Below, piece after piece: positions 1 through 9,306 of a DNA stretch of 45,556 nt. The stretch lies in contig CAYXRK010000013.1 in NCBI GenBank assembly GCA_964467615.1, forward strand, positions 1 to 45,556. The letters are read 5' to 3'. The position numbers were made by a program, and so were the translations under genes. Position 1 is the stretch's first letter. The number at the start of each line of letters is the position of its first letter. The DNA is from CAYXRK01 sp964467615. Its GTDB lineage: Bacteria; Hydrogenedentota; Hydrogenedentia; Hydrogenedentales; GCA-2746185. The notes beneath the pieces were generated by a model that saw nothing but the letters and a program-made list of their open reading frames with translations, had not been told where the DNA came from and searched no databases.

Positions 1-541
<541 letters not shown>

Positions 542-628
542 GTGCTACCTCCCAGGTATAAGCTTCCTAAGCCATCGTCGACGTCCCATGAGGGCGAAGT
601 CACGTCGGAACACCGGATCCGCATGAGA

Positions 629-634
629 ACTATA
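629..634 (-). promoter_or_regulatory. Candidate -10 element for the left-edge exported gene
   Basis: TATAGT read on the minus strand matches the sigma-70 -10 consensus at five of six positions. It would start a transcript about 80 bases before the ATG at 541. A -35 is poor: TTGCGG lies 19 bases upstream. This is a weak call. Confidence 0.25.
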
Positions 635-704
635 CACAAGGCGCTACGGTAGGCCGCAACCTGACGTGCTTTCGCGCGAAGGAAGACAAAAACCGCTCTT
701 TTTC

Positions 705-2297
705 CTACTGGGCCTTCAGTTGGCCGCACTCGAGTTTGAATACGGCGTAGTTCTCGCCGCGCGCCAGTTCGCTGAGCGCGGGATATGGCGACACGTTTCC
801 CGCCGCGAGGTCGTCGTGGAACCAGGTCCGGGTCCGGCTATCGCCGGTTGCGACCGGGTCAATCGCTACGAATATCTTGCGATACGCGCCGCACTCATGA
901 TTGTTTAGATACGCCGCAATCGCGTCATACTCGAACCGCGACGGGGCGCCTTCGAACGAGAAAAAAATTGTCGGGATCGGGCCGAGGTACAAGGGCCATT
1001 CAAGTGCGTCCTGCGCGATGATGAGATCGGTTGGTGTCGCATTGGCCGCCAGCCAAGCCAACGCGCCCGGCTTCGCCAGCGCGCGGGAGGACTCGTAGAC
1101 CGCCGGCAATCCGGCGCGGCGAATCATGCGAGCATTTCCCGCCTCGGACCACGCCGCGTGACCGGCGAGCAGGATAGCGCAGGAATACGCAACAACCCGA
1201 TGCGGCCGGAACGCTACAAGGAGTGCCGCCAACACTAACAGCACAACGCTGAGCGCTGCCGGGAAAAGCAGCCTATCGTCGATGCTGTCAACCACGACGC
1301 GCGTCTGGGCGGCAAGCAGGAGGGCCAGGTACAGGATCGGCCACGCGACGAGCGCAAGCATAGCCACGCGATTGACCGTAGGGGGCCGTCCGCGTCCGCC
1401 GCTTCGATACCGCCACGCAACGCTTAGCGCCACTAGGAGCGCCGACCCGCACATCAACCAGGGCGACGAAAAACTCAGCGCGGAAGGCAACGCGCGCGCG
1501 GCTTCGCCAACACCATCCAACAAAGGCCGGCCCGCCGGATGCCAGCGCGATCCCCCCGCGTGGCCCGTGAGCAAGAGGTTTCGCGCGAAGACGGGACCCG
1601 CGACGGCGAGGGCCGGAATGGTGAAGGCGGCCATGCGGGCCAGGGCCGATTTTGCATGGGACGTATACGCGCATATAAGCCCTATAAGAATGAGAGGCGC
1701 GAAGGCGTATCTCGTTGCGACTGCCGCGCCCGCACACAGCCCGGCAAACGTCGCCAGCCAAAGCGATTTCCGATCTCCGGCCGCGAGCGCAACAACCATC
1801 GCGAGCGCGAACGCCATTGCCGTCGTTTCGCTCCAGGCGTGGCGCGACACGTCGCGGAGCGGCGCGAAATAGAGTAACGCTGCCACGACCAATGCCCCGT
1901 TCGCGAGGCCCGCGAAGCGAGCGGCAATCCACCACGCGAGCCCGGCGATCAGCCCGTATCCCACGACGGCCACAATCAGCGCCGCCGCCGCCGTGGAGAT
2001 TCCCAACAAACTCACCGCGGCAATAGCTATGGGAAAACCGGGACCCCAGACCGTCATCGGTTTGGGAAGGCGCTCGTTCAACTCGATCACGCGCTCGAGT
2101 TCGGCCATGGACGTTGATAGGCCCCGGCCCCCAAGGAGATTGTTCGCGGTATCCACGTAAAAGATCGAGTCGGGGGAGAATTTTCCCTCGTAGGCCAGCG
2201 TTGTATACCCGAACGAAACGAAGTACGCGAGCGCCGCGGACGCGAAGAGGACAGCGAGCACCGTATCTACAGTTCTATCGGACGGGATCCGGAACAT
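705..2297 (-). CDS. Polytopic membrane protein, GT-C-like glycosyltransferase or related
   Basis: A 530-residue hydrophobic protein with roughly eleven membrane segments and a soluble C-terminal part of about 140 residues. The first helix (near residues 10-30) is followed by an extracytoplasmic loop with an acidic aromatic motif, SPDSIFYVD, and then an N-terminal-half block containing TVWGPGFP. Dolichyl/undecaprenyl-phosphate-sugar-dependent GT-C enzymes have this architecture, with an acidic residue in the first loop. Substrate is not evident. The ATG at 2297 is chosen over a TTG one codon earlier; no clear ribosome site is visible. It diverges from the GT2 gene at 2549, so the two may together serve lipid-linked glycan synthesis (inference). 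It could equally be an uncharacterised polytopic protein of the same fold. Confidence 0.6.
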   Translation of the reverse strand: MFRIPSDRTVDTVLAVLFASAALAYFVSFGYTTLAYEGKFSPDSIFYVDTANNLLGGRGLSTSMAELERVIELNERLPKPMTVWGPGFPIAIAAVSLLGISTAAAALIVAVVGYGLIAGLAWWIAARFAGLANGALVVAALLYFAPLRDVSRHAWSETTAMAFALAMVVALAAGDRKSLWLATFAGLCAGAAVATRYAFAPLILIGLICAYTSHAKSALARMAAFTIPALAVAGPVFARNLLLTGHAGGSRWHPAGRPLLDGVGEAARALPSALSFSSPWLMCGSALLVALSVAWRYRSGGRGRPPTVNRVAMLALVAWPILYLALLLAAQTRVVVDSIDDRLLFPAALSVVLLVLAALLVAFRPHRVVAYSCAILLAGHAAWSEAGNARMIRRAGLPAVYESSRALAKPGALAWLAANATPTDLIIAQDALEWPLYLGPIPTIFFSFEGAPSRFEYDAIAAYLNNHECGAYRKIFVAIDPVATGDSRTRTWFHDDLAAGNVSPYPALSELARGENYAVFKLECGQLKAQ

Positions 2298-2548
2298 CAA
2301 CAGCGAGTAGTAACCCCGTCATAGTAGGTGTGAGAAATCATGACGAGCACATGAACGAAATCGTCCCGTGGAATTCTCTAATTGCTGGGCGCCTGCCCTA
2401 TTTTTTCTAGTTTCGCGTCCCCGTACTGTGCAGGACCGAATCGTTCGACTCCGGCCACATGCGTGTCCCGGTGAAGGGCCCGTTTGGCCCATGTTATTCT
2501 GTCATGGTCGTGGCCGGGGGAACCAGGACCGCTTGCGGTCTGCGCATT

Positions 2549-3313
2549 ATGTTCAACAGCAAGACCGTGGTGGTCGTGATGCCGGCGTATAACGCAGCGC
2601 AAACGTTGCGAAGGACGCACGCGGAAGTCCTGGACCAGCACATCGTCGATCACGTCATTCTGGTCGACGATGCAAGTTCGGACGATACGACGGCGATCGC
2701 GCGGACGTTGCCGCACACGACAGTCTTCACGCACGAGAAGAACAAGGGGTACGGCGGAAACCAAAAGTCCTGCTACCGGCTCGCGCTGGCGAAGGGGGCG
2801 GACATTGTGGTGATGGTCCACCCGGACTACCAGTACACGCCGCTGCTGATTCCGGCGATGGCGTCGATGATTGGGAACGGGCTGTACCATTGCGTGTTGG
2901 GCTCGCGAATATTGGGGGGGCACGCGCTGGGCGGGGGTATGCCGTTTTGGAAATACGTTTCGAACCGCTTCTTGACGCTGTTCGAGAACCTCGCGATGGA
3001 CGCGAAACTGTCTGAGTATCACACCGGGTTCCGGGCGTTCTCGCGCGAGTTGTTGGAGAAGCTGCCGCTCGAGGAAAACTCGGACGATTTCGTGTTCGAC
3101 AACCAAATGCTCGCGCAGATTTTGTGGTTCGGCTACACCATCGCCGAGGTCAGTTGTCCGACGAAATATTTCGCCGAGGCGTCGAGCATCAATTTGCGCC
3201 GGAGCATCGTGTATGGATTCGGCTGTCTCCACACGGCGACCACGTTTCGCCTGGCGCGGCTGGGCCTGGCGGACCTCAAACGTTTCCCGCGCGTGGAGCG
3301 GGCCGGTGGCTGA
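2549..3313 (+). CDS. Glycosyltransferase family 2 (GT-A fold)
   Basis: 254 residues from the ATG at 2549; longer in-frame starts (2459, 2504) would add a tail not usual for this family. The N-terminal GT-A fold is clear: VVVMPAYNAAQT strand and loop, then LVDDASSDDT giving the nucleotide-binding aspartates, and a conserved HEKNKGYGGNQKS segment typical of dolichol-phosphate-mannose-synthase-like GT2 enzymes. The acceptor side includes HPDYQY, where the usual DxD region sits, and GSR followed by a glycine-rich loop. There are no C-terminal membrane helices, so the enzyme is probably cytosolic or peripheral and transfers a nucleotide sugar to a lipid carrier or glycan. The stop overlaps the next gene's GTG start by 8 bases, so the two are likely co-translated. 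Confidence 0.85.
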   Translation: MFNSKTVVVVMPAYNAAQTLRRTHAEVLDQHIVDHVILVDDASSDDTTAIARTLPHTTVFTHEKNKGYGGNQKSCYRLALAKGADIVVMVHPDYQYTPLLIPAMASMIGNGLYHCVLGSRILGGHALGGGMPFWKYVSNRFLTLFENLAMDAKLSEYHTGFRAFSRELLEKLPLEENSDDFVFDNQMLAQILWFGYTIAEVSCPTKYFAEASSINLRRSIVYGFGCLHTATTFRLARLGLADLKRFPRVERAGG

Positions 3314-4094
3314 GGGCCGTCCGCGCCACCCGAACGAGAAACGGTTCGAGGACTTTTTCGAGGAAGAGAAGTACGTCCGCCTCAAGAACTATTTGTATAA
3401 CTATAGAATCCGGAAATCGCTCGTCTCGAAATCGGTGGGAGCGGGCGCGCCGCGCCGCGTGCTCGAAATCGGGGCCGGGCTCTCGCCGATGATCACGGAC
3501 CGAGACGGCGTGGTGTACTCGGAGTTGTCCTTTCGTGCGCTCGCAAACCTGCGCCAACACCAGCAGCGAGGGGAGTTTGTCGTGGCGGATTGCACGCGAT
3601 TGCCCTTCGTCGACGGCGCATTCAGCCACGTGGTGTGCTCCGAGGTGATCGAGCACGTCGAGAACGACGTGGAGGCATTGCGCGAGGCGTCGCGGGTGCT
3701 CGCCCCGGACGGCGCGCTGTGCCTCACGGTGCCACATCGCAGGTTCTATTTCGCGGCGGACGACCGGTACGTGCGTCATTTCCGGCGCTATGAGTTGGAC
3801 GAAGTTATAGAGAAGCTCTCGAGGGCGGGCCTCGAGCCCCTGGCCGTGCGCAAGGTGCTTGGCCCACTTGAGAAGATCGTGATGTTCAGCACCGTGATGG
3901 CGTTCTCGCTGATTCAACGGGCGGCACCACGACGGCGAGGCGCCGGCGGGAATTGGATTGCGGCGCTCGCACCGCTTTTCAACGCGGCGAACATCGTCCT
4001 AATGGGATTGGCGCGGCTCGATGCGGCGATCATGCCGCGCTCGCTGGCAACGGTGTTGTTTATCCGGGCCGCGAAAAGGACATCGAGTCCCTAG
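3306..4094 (+). CDS. Class I SAM-dependent methyltransferase
   Basis: 262 residues from a GTG at 3306, seven bases after a GGAG ribosome site inside the preceding glycosyltransferase gene. A longer in-frame ATG at 3213 would lie deep inside that gene and is rejected. The methyltransf_11 type fold is visible: motif I VLEIGAGLSP, an acidic residue after the next strand, ADCTRLPFVDGAFSHVVCSEVIEHV (motifs II-III region, quoted in part), and a post-motif ALCLTVPHR. A C-terminal extension from about residue 190 holds two hydrophobic stretches (MFSTVMAFSLI and NAANIVLMGLARL) that may contact the membrane. Tight coupling to the GT2 gene suggests it modifies a glycan or its lipid carrier. The substrate is unknown. 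Confidence 0.8.
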   Translation: MAEGRPRHPNEKRFEDFFEEEKYVRLKNYLYNYRIRKSLVSKSVGAGAPRRVLEIGAGLSPMITDRDGVVYSELSFRALANLRQHQQRGEFVVADCTRLPFVDGAFSHVVCSEVIEHVENDVEALREASRVLAPDGALCLTVPHRRFYFAADDRYVRHFRRYELDEVIEKLSRAGLEPLAVRKVLGPLEKIVMFSTVMAFSLIQRAAPRRRGAGGNWIAALAPLFNAANIVLMGLARLDAAIMPRSLATVLFIRAAKRTSSP

Positions 4095-4190
4095 CAAAAC
4101 CAGCTGCCAGCCCTGCGCATGAGCAAGCTGCCCATGCAACTTTCGGGTTGTTCGCGGGGTTACTGTTGTGCGGCGAGTACGCCCAAGGCG

Positions 4191-4196
4191 TATACT
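4191..4196 (+). promoter_or_regulatory. Candidate -10 element for the cytochrome c/monooxygenase-like gene
   Basis: TATACT matches five of six -10 consensus bases, about 43 bases before the ATG at 4239. The possible -35, TTGTGC at 4166-4171, is weak and spaced 19 bases away. The placement within the 144-base gap after a methyltransferase gene supports a separate promoter, but this is only a candidate. Confidence 0.35.
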
Positions 4197-4238
4197 TTGC
4201 CCGGTCACAAACGGCGATTTGGCCGAGGAACCCACGTC

Positions 4239-5528
4239 ATGTCGATGTTACGAAATGGATTCGTTGGACTTTTTCTGGCGTCCGTCGCGATTGCGGATGA
4301 CGCGACTGCCGGCGCTCGGCTCACGTTCACGAAGGACGTACAGCCCATCCTCCAAGAGAACTGCCTAATTTGCCACCGTCATGGCGGCGATCAAATCGCC
4401 GGCATGGTCGCGCCGATGTCGCTGGACGGGTATGAAGAAGTGCGGCCGTGGGCGAAGGCGATGGCCAAAGTCGTCGCCGCGCGCCAGATGCCGCCTTGGG
4501 ACGCTTCCGACGCCTCCAACGGCGTATTCGCCAACGAACGCCGCCTGAGCGAAGACCAAATCGCCACGATCGTCCGCTGGGTTGAGAGCGGCGCCTCGCG
4601 GGGTAATCCAGTCGACGCGCCCGCGCCAAAAGTATTCGAGGATAAAGGCGGCTGGGTCATCGGCCAGCCGGACCTAATCGTCCGCCTCGACAAGCCCTAC
4701 TTCGTCAAGGACGATATCGCCGACGATCAGCCCGACTTGACCATCACCATCACGAAAGAGATGTTGCCCGAGCCGCGCTGGATTCAGGCGATCGAATGCA
4801 AGCCGGACAGTGAAGTCGTGCACCACATTGTCGGCATGGCCACCGCGCCGCCCTACGAGGGCCGGCCGCAGGAACAGTTCTCCGCCGGGTCGATTGCAGC
4901 GGGCGAGGATCCGATCATGTATCCGCCCGAGTTCGGCAATTTGCTGCGCGCGGGCACGAAGATTCATTTGTCGATGCATTACCACAAAGAAGTAGGCCCG
5001 GGCACGGGCGTGTGGGACCAGTCAGCCGTCGGCTTCAAGTTTCACCCGAAAGACGCGGTGATTAAGTACAACGTGCATCGCGGGGGCATCGCCAACGCCT
5101 CGTTTGAAATACCGCCGCACCAACCGGACTGGAAAATCGGCGCGGGTGAAATCTTCGCGAAGGACACGCTGATCCTCGCGCTCCATCCGCACATGCATTT
5201 CCGTGGCAAGAGCATGGTCTACACCGCGTACTACCCGGACGGCACGACCGAATTGCTGCTCGACGTGAATCGTTACGAGTACGAATGGCAGACGAATTAC
5301 ATTTACAAACAGCCGAAACTCATTCCCGCCGGGACGCGAATCGATGTCATGACGGTCTATGACAATTCCGCCGCGGCCAAGGAAAAATATCCCGTAATCG
5401 ATATCGAAAAGCCCGTCCGTTTCGGCGCGCCGAGCACGGATGAAATGATGATCCCGTTCCTCGACTACGCTGAACTCGACGCGGAGTCCGCCAACAAGTT
5501 CCGCGCAACGGGGACGACCGGCGACTAG
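4239..5528 (+). CDS. Secreted haem c plus PHM-like copper type II monooxygenase-like protein
   Basis: 429 residues from the ATG at 4239, eight bases after GAGGAA; an upstream ATG at 4119 is rejected because the 4239 start begins a signal peptide (GLFLASVAIADDATAGA). Residues 42-46 are a single haem c site, CLICH, and MPPW near residue 85 is the usual distal-Met segment. The C-terminal half matches the copper type II ascorbate-dependent monooxygenase pattern: H195-H196 and H247 or H249 (MHYH) for one copper, H318-x-H320 (HPHMH) and M403 or M404 for the other. The enzyme would act outside the cytoplasm, with the haem feeding electrons to copper (inference). The substrate is unknown. Its stop codon overlaps that of the converging methyltransferase gene. 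Confidence 0.8.
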   Translation: MSMLRNGFVGLFLASVAIADDATAGARLTFTKDVQPILQENCLICHRHGGDQIAGMVAPMSLDGYEEVRPWAKAMAKVVAARQMPPWDASDASNGVFANERRLSEDQIATIVRWVESGASRGNPVDAPAPKVFEDKGGWVIGQPDLIVRLDKPYFVKDDIADDQPDLTITITKEMLPEPRWIQAIECKPDSEVVHHIVGMATAPPYEGRPQEQFSAGSIAAGEDPIMYPPEFGNLLRAGTKIHLSMHYHKEVGPGTGVWDQSAVGFKFHPKDAVIKYNVHRGGIANASFEIPPHQPDWKIGAGEIFAKDTLILALHPHMHFRGKSMVYTAYYPDGTTELLLDVNRYEYEWQTNYIYKQPKLIPAGTRIDVMTVYDNSAAAKEKYPVIDIEKPVRFGAPSTDEMMIPFLDYAELDAESANKFRATGTTGD

Positions 5529-6433
5529 ACAGCGCGTCGGGAAATGACGAGCGCGCCCAAAACGCGCAACTGTTCGATAGGCAGTCCGCGAAATTCGGGG
5601 TCGAAGTAGGGCCGCTCGCGCTCCGCGAGTTCTTGGAATTCGCTGCTTCGGACAACGGTCGATTCAAATCCGTGGCGCGCGAGGGCATCGAACCAATGGC
5701 CGATTCGCCAACGGTTTTGATAGCCGGAACCGCCGCTGCCGGTCGTCAGAAGTTTCCAGCCGGCCCGCGAGTACTTCAGCATCTCGAACGGGTAGCGAAA
5801 GAAGTGGTCGCGCAGGTCGATTGCGTTGACCATGAAACCTCCAGGCTTGAGAATGCGGCCGCATTCGCGCAGGACCGCGTCGGGGTCGCGGAGGTGTTCG
5901 AGCACGGAGGCCGAAAATACGCCGTCTATTGAATTGGACGGCAGGCCTGTGTTTTCCCAGAGATGGCGAGAGAGTTCGATCCCGCCGGGCAGTCCGTTCG
6001 AGCCCGCGGCCGTGAGCAACGCGTCGTTTCTCGGAAGGGGATACTCGGGGTCCTCTCGGGCGAACCGGAGGAGACTGTCGAAACGCTCCCGGAACCGCGC
6101 GTAGTCGGGATTCGGGCCGATGAAGGGCTCGAGCAAGATAAGGCGACGGACGCCGCTGAGCAGTAATGGCGCAGTGGCGGGGTTGTAAAACCCCGTGCCG
6201 GCTTCAAGGACTGTGAGGGAAGCTGCTGGGCCAAAGAGTTCCACTAAGCCGGCTTGCTTGATGGCGTTGGTGTAGGTGCGCGACATCGATTCGTAGATGT
6301 CTTTCGGGGCCAGGTGTCGCTTAGAAAGCAGGCGATGCGCGACGAATTCCGGCAGCATGCGGCGGACGAGCCGCGCGCCGATATACGCCGGGTTCCTCCG
6401 CTTTAGCAATCTCGACAACACAGTGCCGTCCAT
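5525..6433 (-). CDS. Class I SAM-dependent methyltransferase
   Basis: 302 residues from the ATG at 6433, preceded by AGAAGG at six bases spacing; a start 14 codons upstream lacks this. After an arginine-rich N-terminus of about 55 residues, motif I reads VLEAGTGFYNP, then LLEPFIGPNPD, SIDGVFSASVLEHL and LKPGGFMVNAIDL, a standard small-molecule methyltransferase fold. The C-terminus (GSGGSGYQNRWRIGHWF onward) resembles sugar or lipid-linked methyltransferases seen in polysaccharide loci, so a glycan substrate is plausible but unproven. It lies on the minus strand after another methyltransferase gene, and its TAG overlaps the TAG of the converging copper monooxygenase-like gene. Confidence 0.75.
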   Translation of the reverse strand: MDGTVLSRLLKRRNPAYIGARLVRRMLPEFVAHRLLSKRHLAPKDIYESMSRTYTNAIKQAGLVELFGPAASLTVLEAGTGFYNPATAPLLLSGVRRLILLEPFIGPNPDYARFRERFDSLLRFAREDPEYPLPRNDALLTAAGSNGLPGGIELSRHLWENTGLPSNSIDGVFSASVLEHLRDPDAVLRECGRILKPGGFMVNAIDLRDHFFRYPFEMLKYSRAGWKLLTTGSGGSGYQNRWRIGHWFDALARHGFESTVVRSSEFQELAERERPYFDPEFRGLPIEQLRVLGALVISRRAV

Positions 6434-6509
6434 CCGTCGCCTTCTATGGCTCGTATTTATTGCGAAACTCAACAACTATAGCGCGCACGGGATTTCGACA
6501 TATATTTTA

Positions 6510-7274
6510 TTAGGCGCGAAAGCACCAGAATCCGTGAAGGCTCGCTGTCGGGAACACCTGGGCGATGGGCGGACCGATAACGCGGAAGAGCCGTTGCAGC
6601 CGGAAGCGGATCACGTCCGGCATGCGCGGGTGATCGATCCAGGGGAATAGCCCGAGGCCAACTTCCCGGCCCAGCCCGATGACGCGTTGGCGCGTGAACC
6701 CCGCGGCGCGGTAGATGCGCCGCACACGGCGAAACGTTAGCGGGTGCTCCAGTTCTTGCGCCGCCCAGCGCCCGAACGGGGCCCAGGTGTCACGTTCGTA
6801 GAGGCCCAATCCTTCGTATGCGCGCTTGACAAGGCCCGCGACGTTTCTGTAGTTCGGCGCGGACAGAAACATGAATCCCTCGGACCGAAGCACCCGGCGG
6901 AACTCTCGCGCCGCGTCGAGTGGTTGCGGAATATGTTCGAACGCGTCGATGCAAAACACCGCGTCGAACGATTCGTCCGCGAACGGCAACCGCGCAGCAT
7001 CGGCCCGCGTCAACGGGAAACCCTCGCCGCTTGGAACAAGGTCCGCTCCCAAGTAGCGCCCGCCCGCTTCGCGCACGAGCTCGCCGACAAGGCCGCGCCC
7101 GCAGCCGATATCGAGCACGCGAAGGCCAGTGAGATCGATTTCGAGTTCCGCGAAGACGCTCGCAAATAATTCGCGATCAATCGAGTCGATTCCCCCGAAC
7201 GGCGAGCTCACCATCCGGGGGTTTTGCTCGTAGAAGCGCTCGACGCGTTGGCGTGTGTCTCGGTCAGCAAGCAA
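6510..7274 (-). CDS. Class I SAM-dependent methyltransferase
   Basis: 254 residues if translation begins at the TTG at 7274; there is no in-frame ATG upstream before a stop, and the next ATG (7214) would remove a conserved-looking FYEQNPRM segment. Motif I is VLDIGCGRGLVGE, then LGADLVPSGE, the ADAARLPFADESFDAVFC acidic/aromatic block, HIPQPLDAAREFRRVLRSEG and FLSAPNYRN. This is the Methyltransf_11 fold found in ubiquinone/menaquinone and glycan methyltransferases. The C-terminal quarter is basic and hydrophobic (VIRFRLQRLFRVIG). It follows oleB after 122 bases on the same strand and could be co-transcribed. The start codon is the weakest part of the call. Confidence 0.7.
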   Translation of the reverse strand: MLADRDTRQRVERFYEQNPRMVSSPFGGIDSIDRELFASVFAELEIDLTGLRVLDIGCGRGLVGELVREAGGRYLGADLVPSGEGFPLTRADAARLPFADESFDAVFCIDAFEHIPQPLDAAREFRRVLRSEGFMFLSAPNYRNVAGLVKRAYEGLGLYERDTWAPFGRWAAQELEHPLTFRRVRRIYRAAGFTRQRVIGLGREVGLGLFPWIDHPRMPDVIRFRLQRLFRVIGPPIAQVFPTASLHGFWCFRA

Positions 7275-7396
7275 TGGTCGATATCCGGGGAAAAGCGTTC
7301 AATATTCGGGAAACCGACTTCGGGGCTCGCGCTGCCGAAACCTCAAAGCGTCAAATGATCATAGCTTGGGGTGTGATCTGCAAAACAACGCGATGA

Positions 7397-8266
7397 CTAG
7401 CTTTCAAGGAATCGTCGCGTTTGCCTGATGATCTCCTCCGCGGCGTCTTCCAATACATAGTGGCCGCAGTCGTCGAAGCGGTGTATCTCGGCGTGCGGGA
7501 AGTGTTGCTCCCACAACGCGAGAAAATGATGATCAAAGACGAAGTCCTTCATTCCCCAGAAGATCATCGTGGGTGTGGCGCGAAATAACCCAACATTCTC
7601 CTGAACATTTGTGACAATGTCGTAGCTTTCGTCGCCCAGCCGCAGCGGAATGTCCTGCACGAACCTTAGCGTGGCGATGCGGTCGCGCCAGGTTCCGTAG
7701 GGATCGGTGTACATTCGGCGTACCTCGGGCGGAAGAGGTTTTCGCGTGACGCATACCCGCGCCGCCACCGCGCTGAACGCGTTGAACCCGCGCACGAGGA
7801 ACGCGCCGAGTGCGGTGTGCCGCACGATCCACAGGGGCCATGGAAATGATTTTGTCTTTGGCAAATGGAAGGCCGATGTGTTCATGACCACGAGTCTGGC
7901 GATGCGCTCGGGATGGCGGACGGCGTAGGCCATGCCGATCATCCCGCCCCAGTCATGCACCACCAGCGTGATGTTCTTGCGCACGTCGAGCGAGTCCAGC
8001 AGCAGCTCGAGGTCTTCGACGCGGCGCGCCAACATATACGAATACAGTTCGTCGCCGGGCTTGTCCGAATAGCCGCAACCGATGTGATCGGGCACGATGC
8101 ATCGGTGCTTACGGCGCAGGGCGAGGACGAGGTTGCGGTAGTAGAACGACCATGTCGGGTTGCCGTGCAGCATGACCACCGGCGGGCCAGCGCCTTCGTC
8201 GAGGTAGTGCATCTTCGCGCCGCCGAGATCGAAATAACGTCCCTCGAAAGGGTACAGCGGGTTCAC
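7397..8266 (-). CDS. oleB: OleB-like alpha/beta hydrolase (beta-lactone decarboxylase)
   Basis: 289 residues from a GTG at 8266 that overlaps the oleA TGA as GTGA; a GTG one codon earlier is also possible. It belongs to the haloalkane-dehalogenase branch of the alpha/beta hydrolases. HGNPTWSFYYR (residues 35-45) carries the halide or lactone-stabilising Asn and Trp, and the nucleophile elbow VVHDWGGM places Asp at residue 105. A C-terminal DDCGHYVLED holds the catalytic His. OleB removes CO2 from the beta-lactone made by OleC to give a cis-olefin. The dehalogenase-like sequence alone would be ambiguous, but direct coupling to oleA strongly favours OleB. No oleC or oleD lies next to it here. 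Confidence 0.8.
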   Translation of the reverse strand: MNPLYPFEGRYFDLGGAKMHYLDEGAGPPVVMLHGNPTWSFYYRNLVLALRRKHRCIVPDHIGCGYSDKPGDELYSYMLARRVEDLELLLDSLDVRKNITLVVHDWGGMIGMAYAVRHPERIARLVVMNTSAFHLPKTKSFPWPLWIVRHTALGAFLVRGFNAFSAVAARVCVTRKPLPPEVRRMYTDPYGTWRDRIATLRFVQDIPLRLGDESYDIVTNVQENVGLFRATPTMIFWGMKDFVFDHHFLALWEQHFPHAEIHRFDDCGHYVLEDAAEEIIRQTRRFLES

Positions 8267-9306
8267 CACGCGAGGCCCAGCATCATGCAATTCAGCCCGC
8301 TCCCGATGCCGAGAAAACCGACGCGGTCGCCCCGCTCGAGGAAGCCGCGCTCCGCCGCGAGCGCCGCCGTGATTGGCAGCGAGACGGTACCCATGTTGCC
8401 GAGAAACTCGTAGGTCGAAAAGTCTTTTTCCTCGGGCACGCCGATCGCGCGGAGGATTGAATCCTTGTTCGCCTGGCCCACTTGGTGGCAGATCACCTTG
8501 TCGAGGTCGTCCGCCGTCCAGCCCATCGCGTCGAGAAAGCGCGCCCACGTGCGCTTGCCCAACTCGACGCCGTGCCGAAGCACCGACGGCGCGTCGGTAT
8601 ACATCAGCGCGCGCGCAGCGCCGTTGCCTTCGGGTGCAAGGCCCCATCGACACAGCGCGTGATGCTCGGGTGCCGCTTCGATGACCCCGCCCAGCAAACG
8701 CGTGGTCGGACCGCCCGCGAGCGACTCATCGGTTAGCAGTACCGCCGCCGCCCCCGAGCCTCCGGTAAGCGTTGCAAGCGACTTCGTGAAAAACTCCATC
8801 GAACGATCCTCGATCATCCGCTCGATCATCGTCTCGTTGATTTCGCGGGCTGTCTCGCATGAAACCACAAGTCCTGCGCGAATCTGGCCAAGCTCGATGC
8901 GGTTCGCCACGTCGAGCATCCCGTTCAACACGCCGAGGCACGCGTTGCTAATGTCGTAGATCGCCGCGCTCCGGCCGATACCAAGTTCCGCCGCCACGCG
9001 GCACGCCGTCGCCGGCTCGTATTGCTCGCGGTTCACGCCGGTGTACAGCACCGCGCCGATGTCTCCCGCGCCCACGCCCGCCGTTGACATTGCTTTCCGC
9101 GCCGCTACCGCCGCGCCCGCCGAGACGGGATACTCGCGCTCCCACCAGCGGCGCTCGGCGATGCCGGTCAACGCCTCGAGCTGCCCAGGCGAAAAATGCA
9201 GCGCCTCATACACCGGCCCCAGCCGTTCCTCGAGTTCCTCGGACGAAACGACGACCGGCGCGAGTTCATACCCTATCGAGGCGACATGTACGCGCGAATA
9301 GTTCAC
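8263..9306 (-). CDS. oleA: OleA-like thiolase (acyl-CoA head-to-head condensation)
   Basis: 347 residues from the GTG at 9306. The protein has the thiolase/KAS III fold with the residues that mark OleA: nucleophile Cys123 in DISNACLGVLNG, Glu97 in REQYEPATAC (the OleA base, Glu117 in Xanthomonas), His274 in ICHQVGQAN and Asn304 in GNMGTVS, ending in GIGSGLNCMML. FabH enzymes lack the EPAT-type glutamate. OleA condenses two fatty acyl-CoA molecules to a 2-alkyl-3-ketoacid, the first step of long-chain olefin synthesis. It is cytosolic. The overlap with oleB suggests a two-gene unit. No strong ribosome site precedes the GTG, which leaves the start slightly uncertain. Confidence 0.8.
   Translation of the reverse strand: MNYSRVHVASIGYELAPVVVSSEELEERLGPVYEALHFSPGQLEALTGIAERRWWEREYPVSAGAAVAARKAMSTAGVGAGDIGAVLYTGVNREQYEPATACRVAAELGIGRSAAIYDISNACLGVLNGMLDVANRIELGQIRAGLVVSCETAREINETMIERMIEDRSMEFFTKSLATLTGGSGAAAVLLTDESLAGGPTTRLLGGVIEAAPEHHALCRWGLAPEGNGAARALMYTDAPSVLRHGVELGKRTWARFLDAMGWTADDLDKVICHQVGQANKDSILRAIGVPEEKDFSTYEFLGNMGTVSLPITAALAAERGFLERGDRVGFLGIGSGLNCMMLGLAW

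Noticed and set aside
7397..8266. Haloalkane dehalogenase as the primary call
   Set aside because: The HGNPTWS and HDWGG motifs fit both families, but four-base coupling to oleA makes OleB the better reading.
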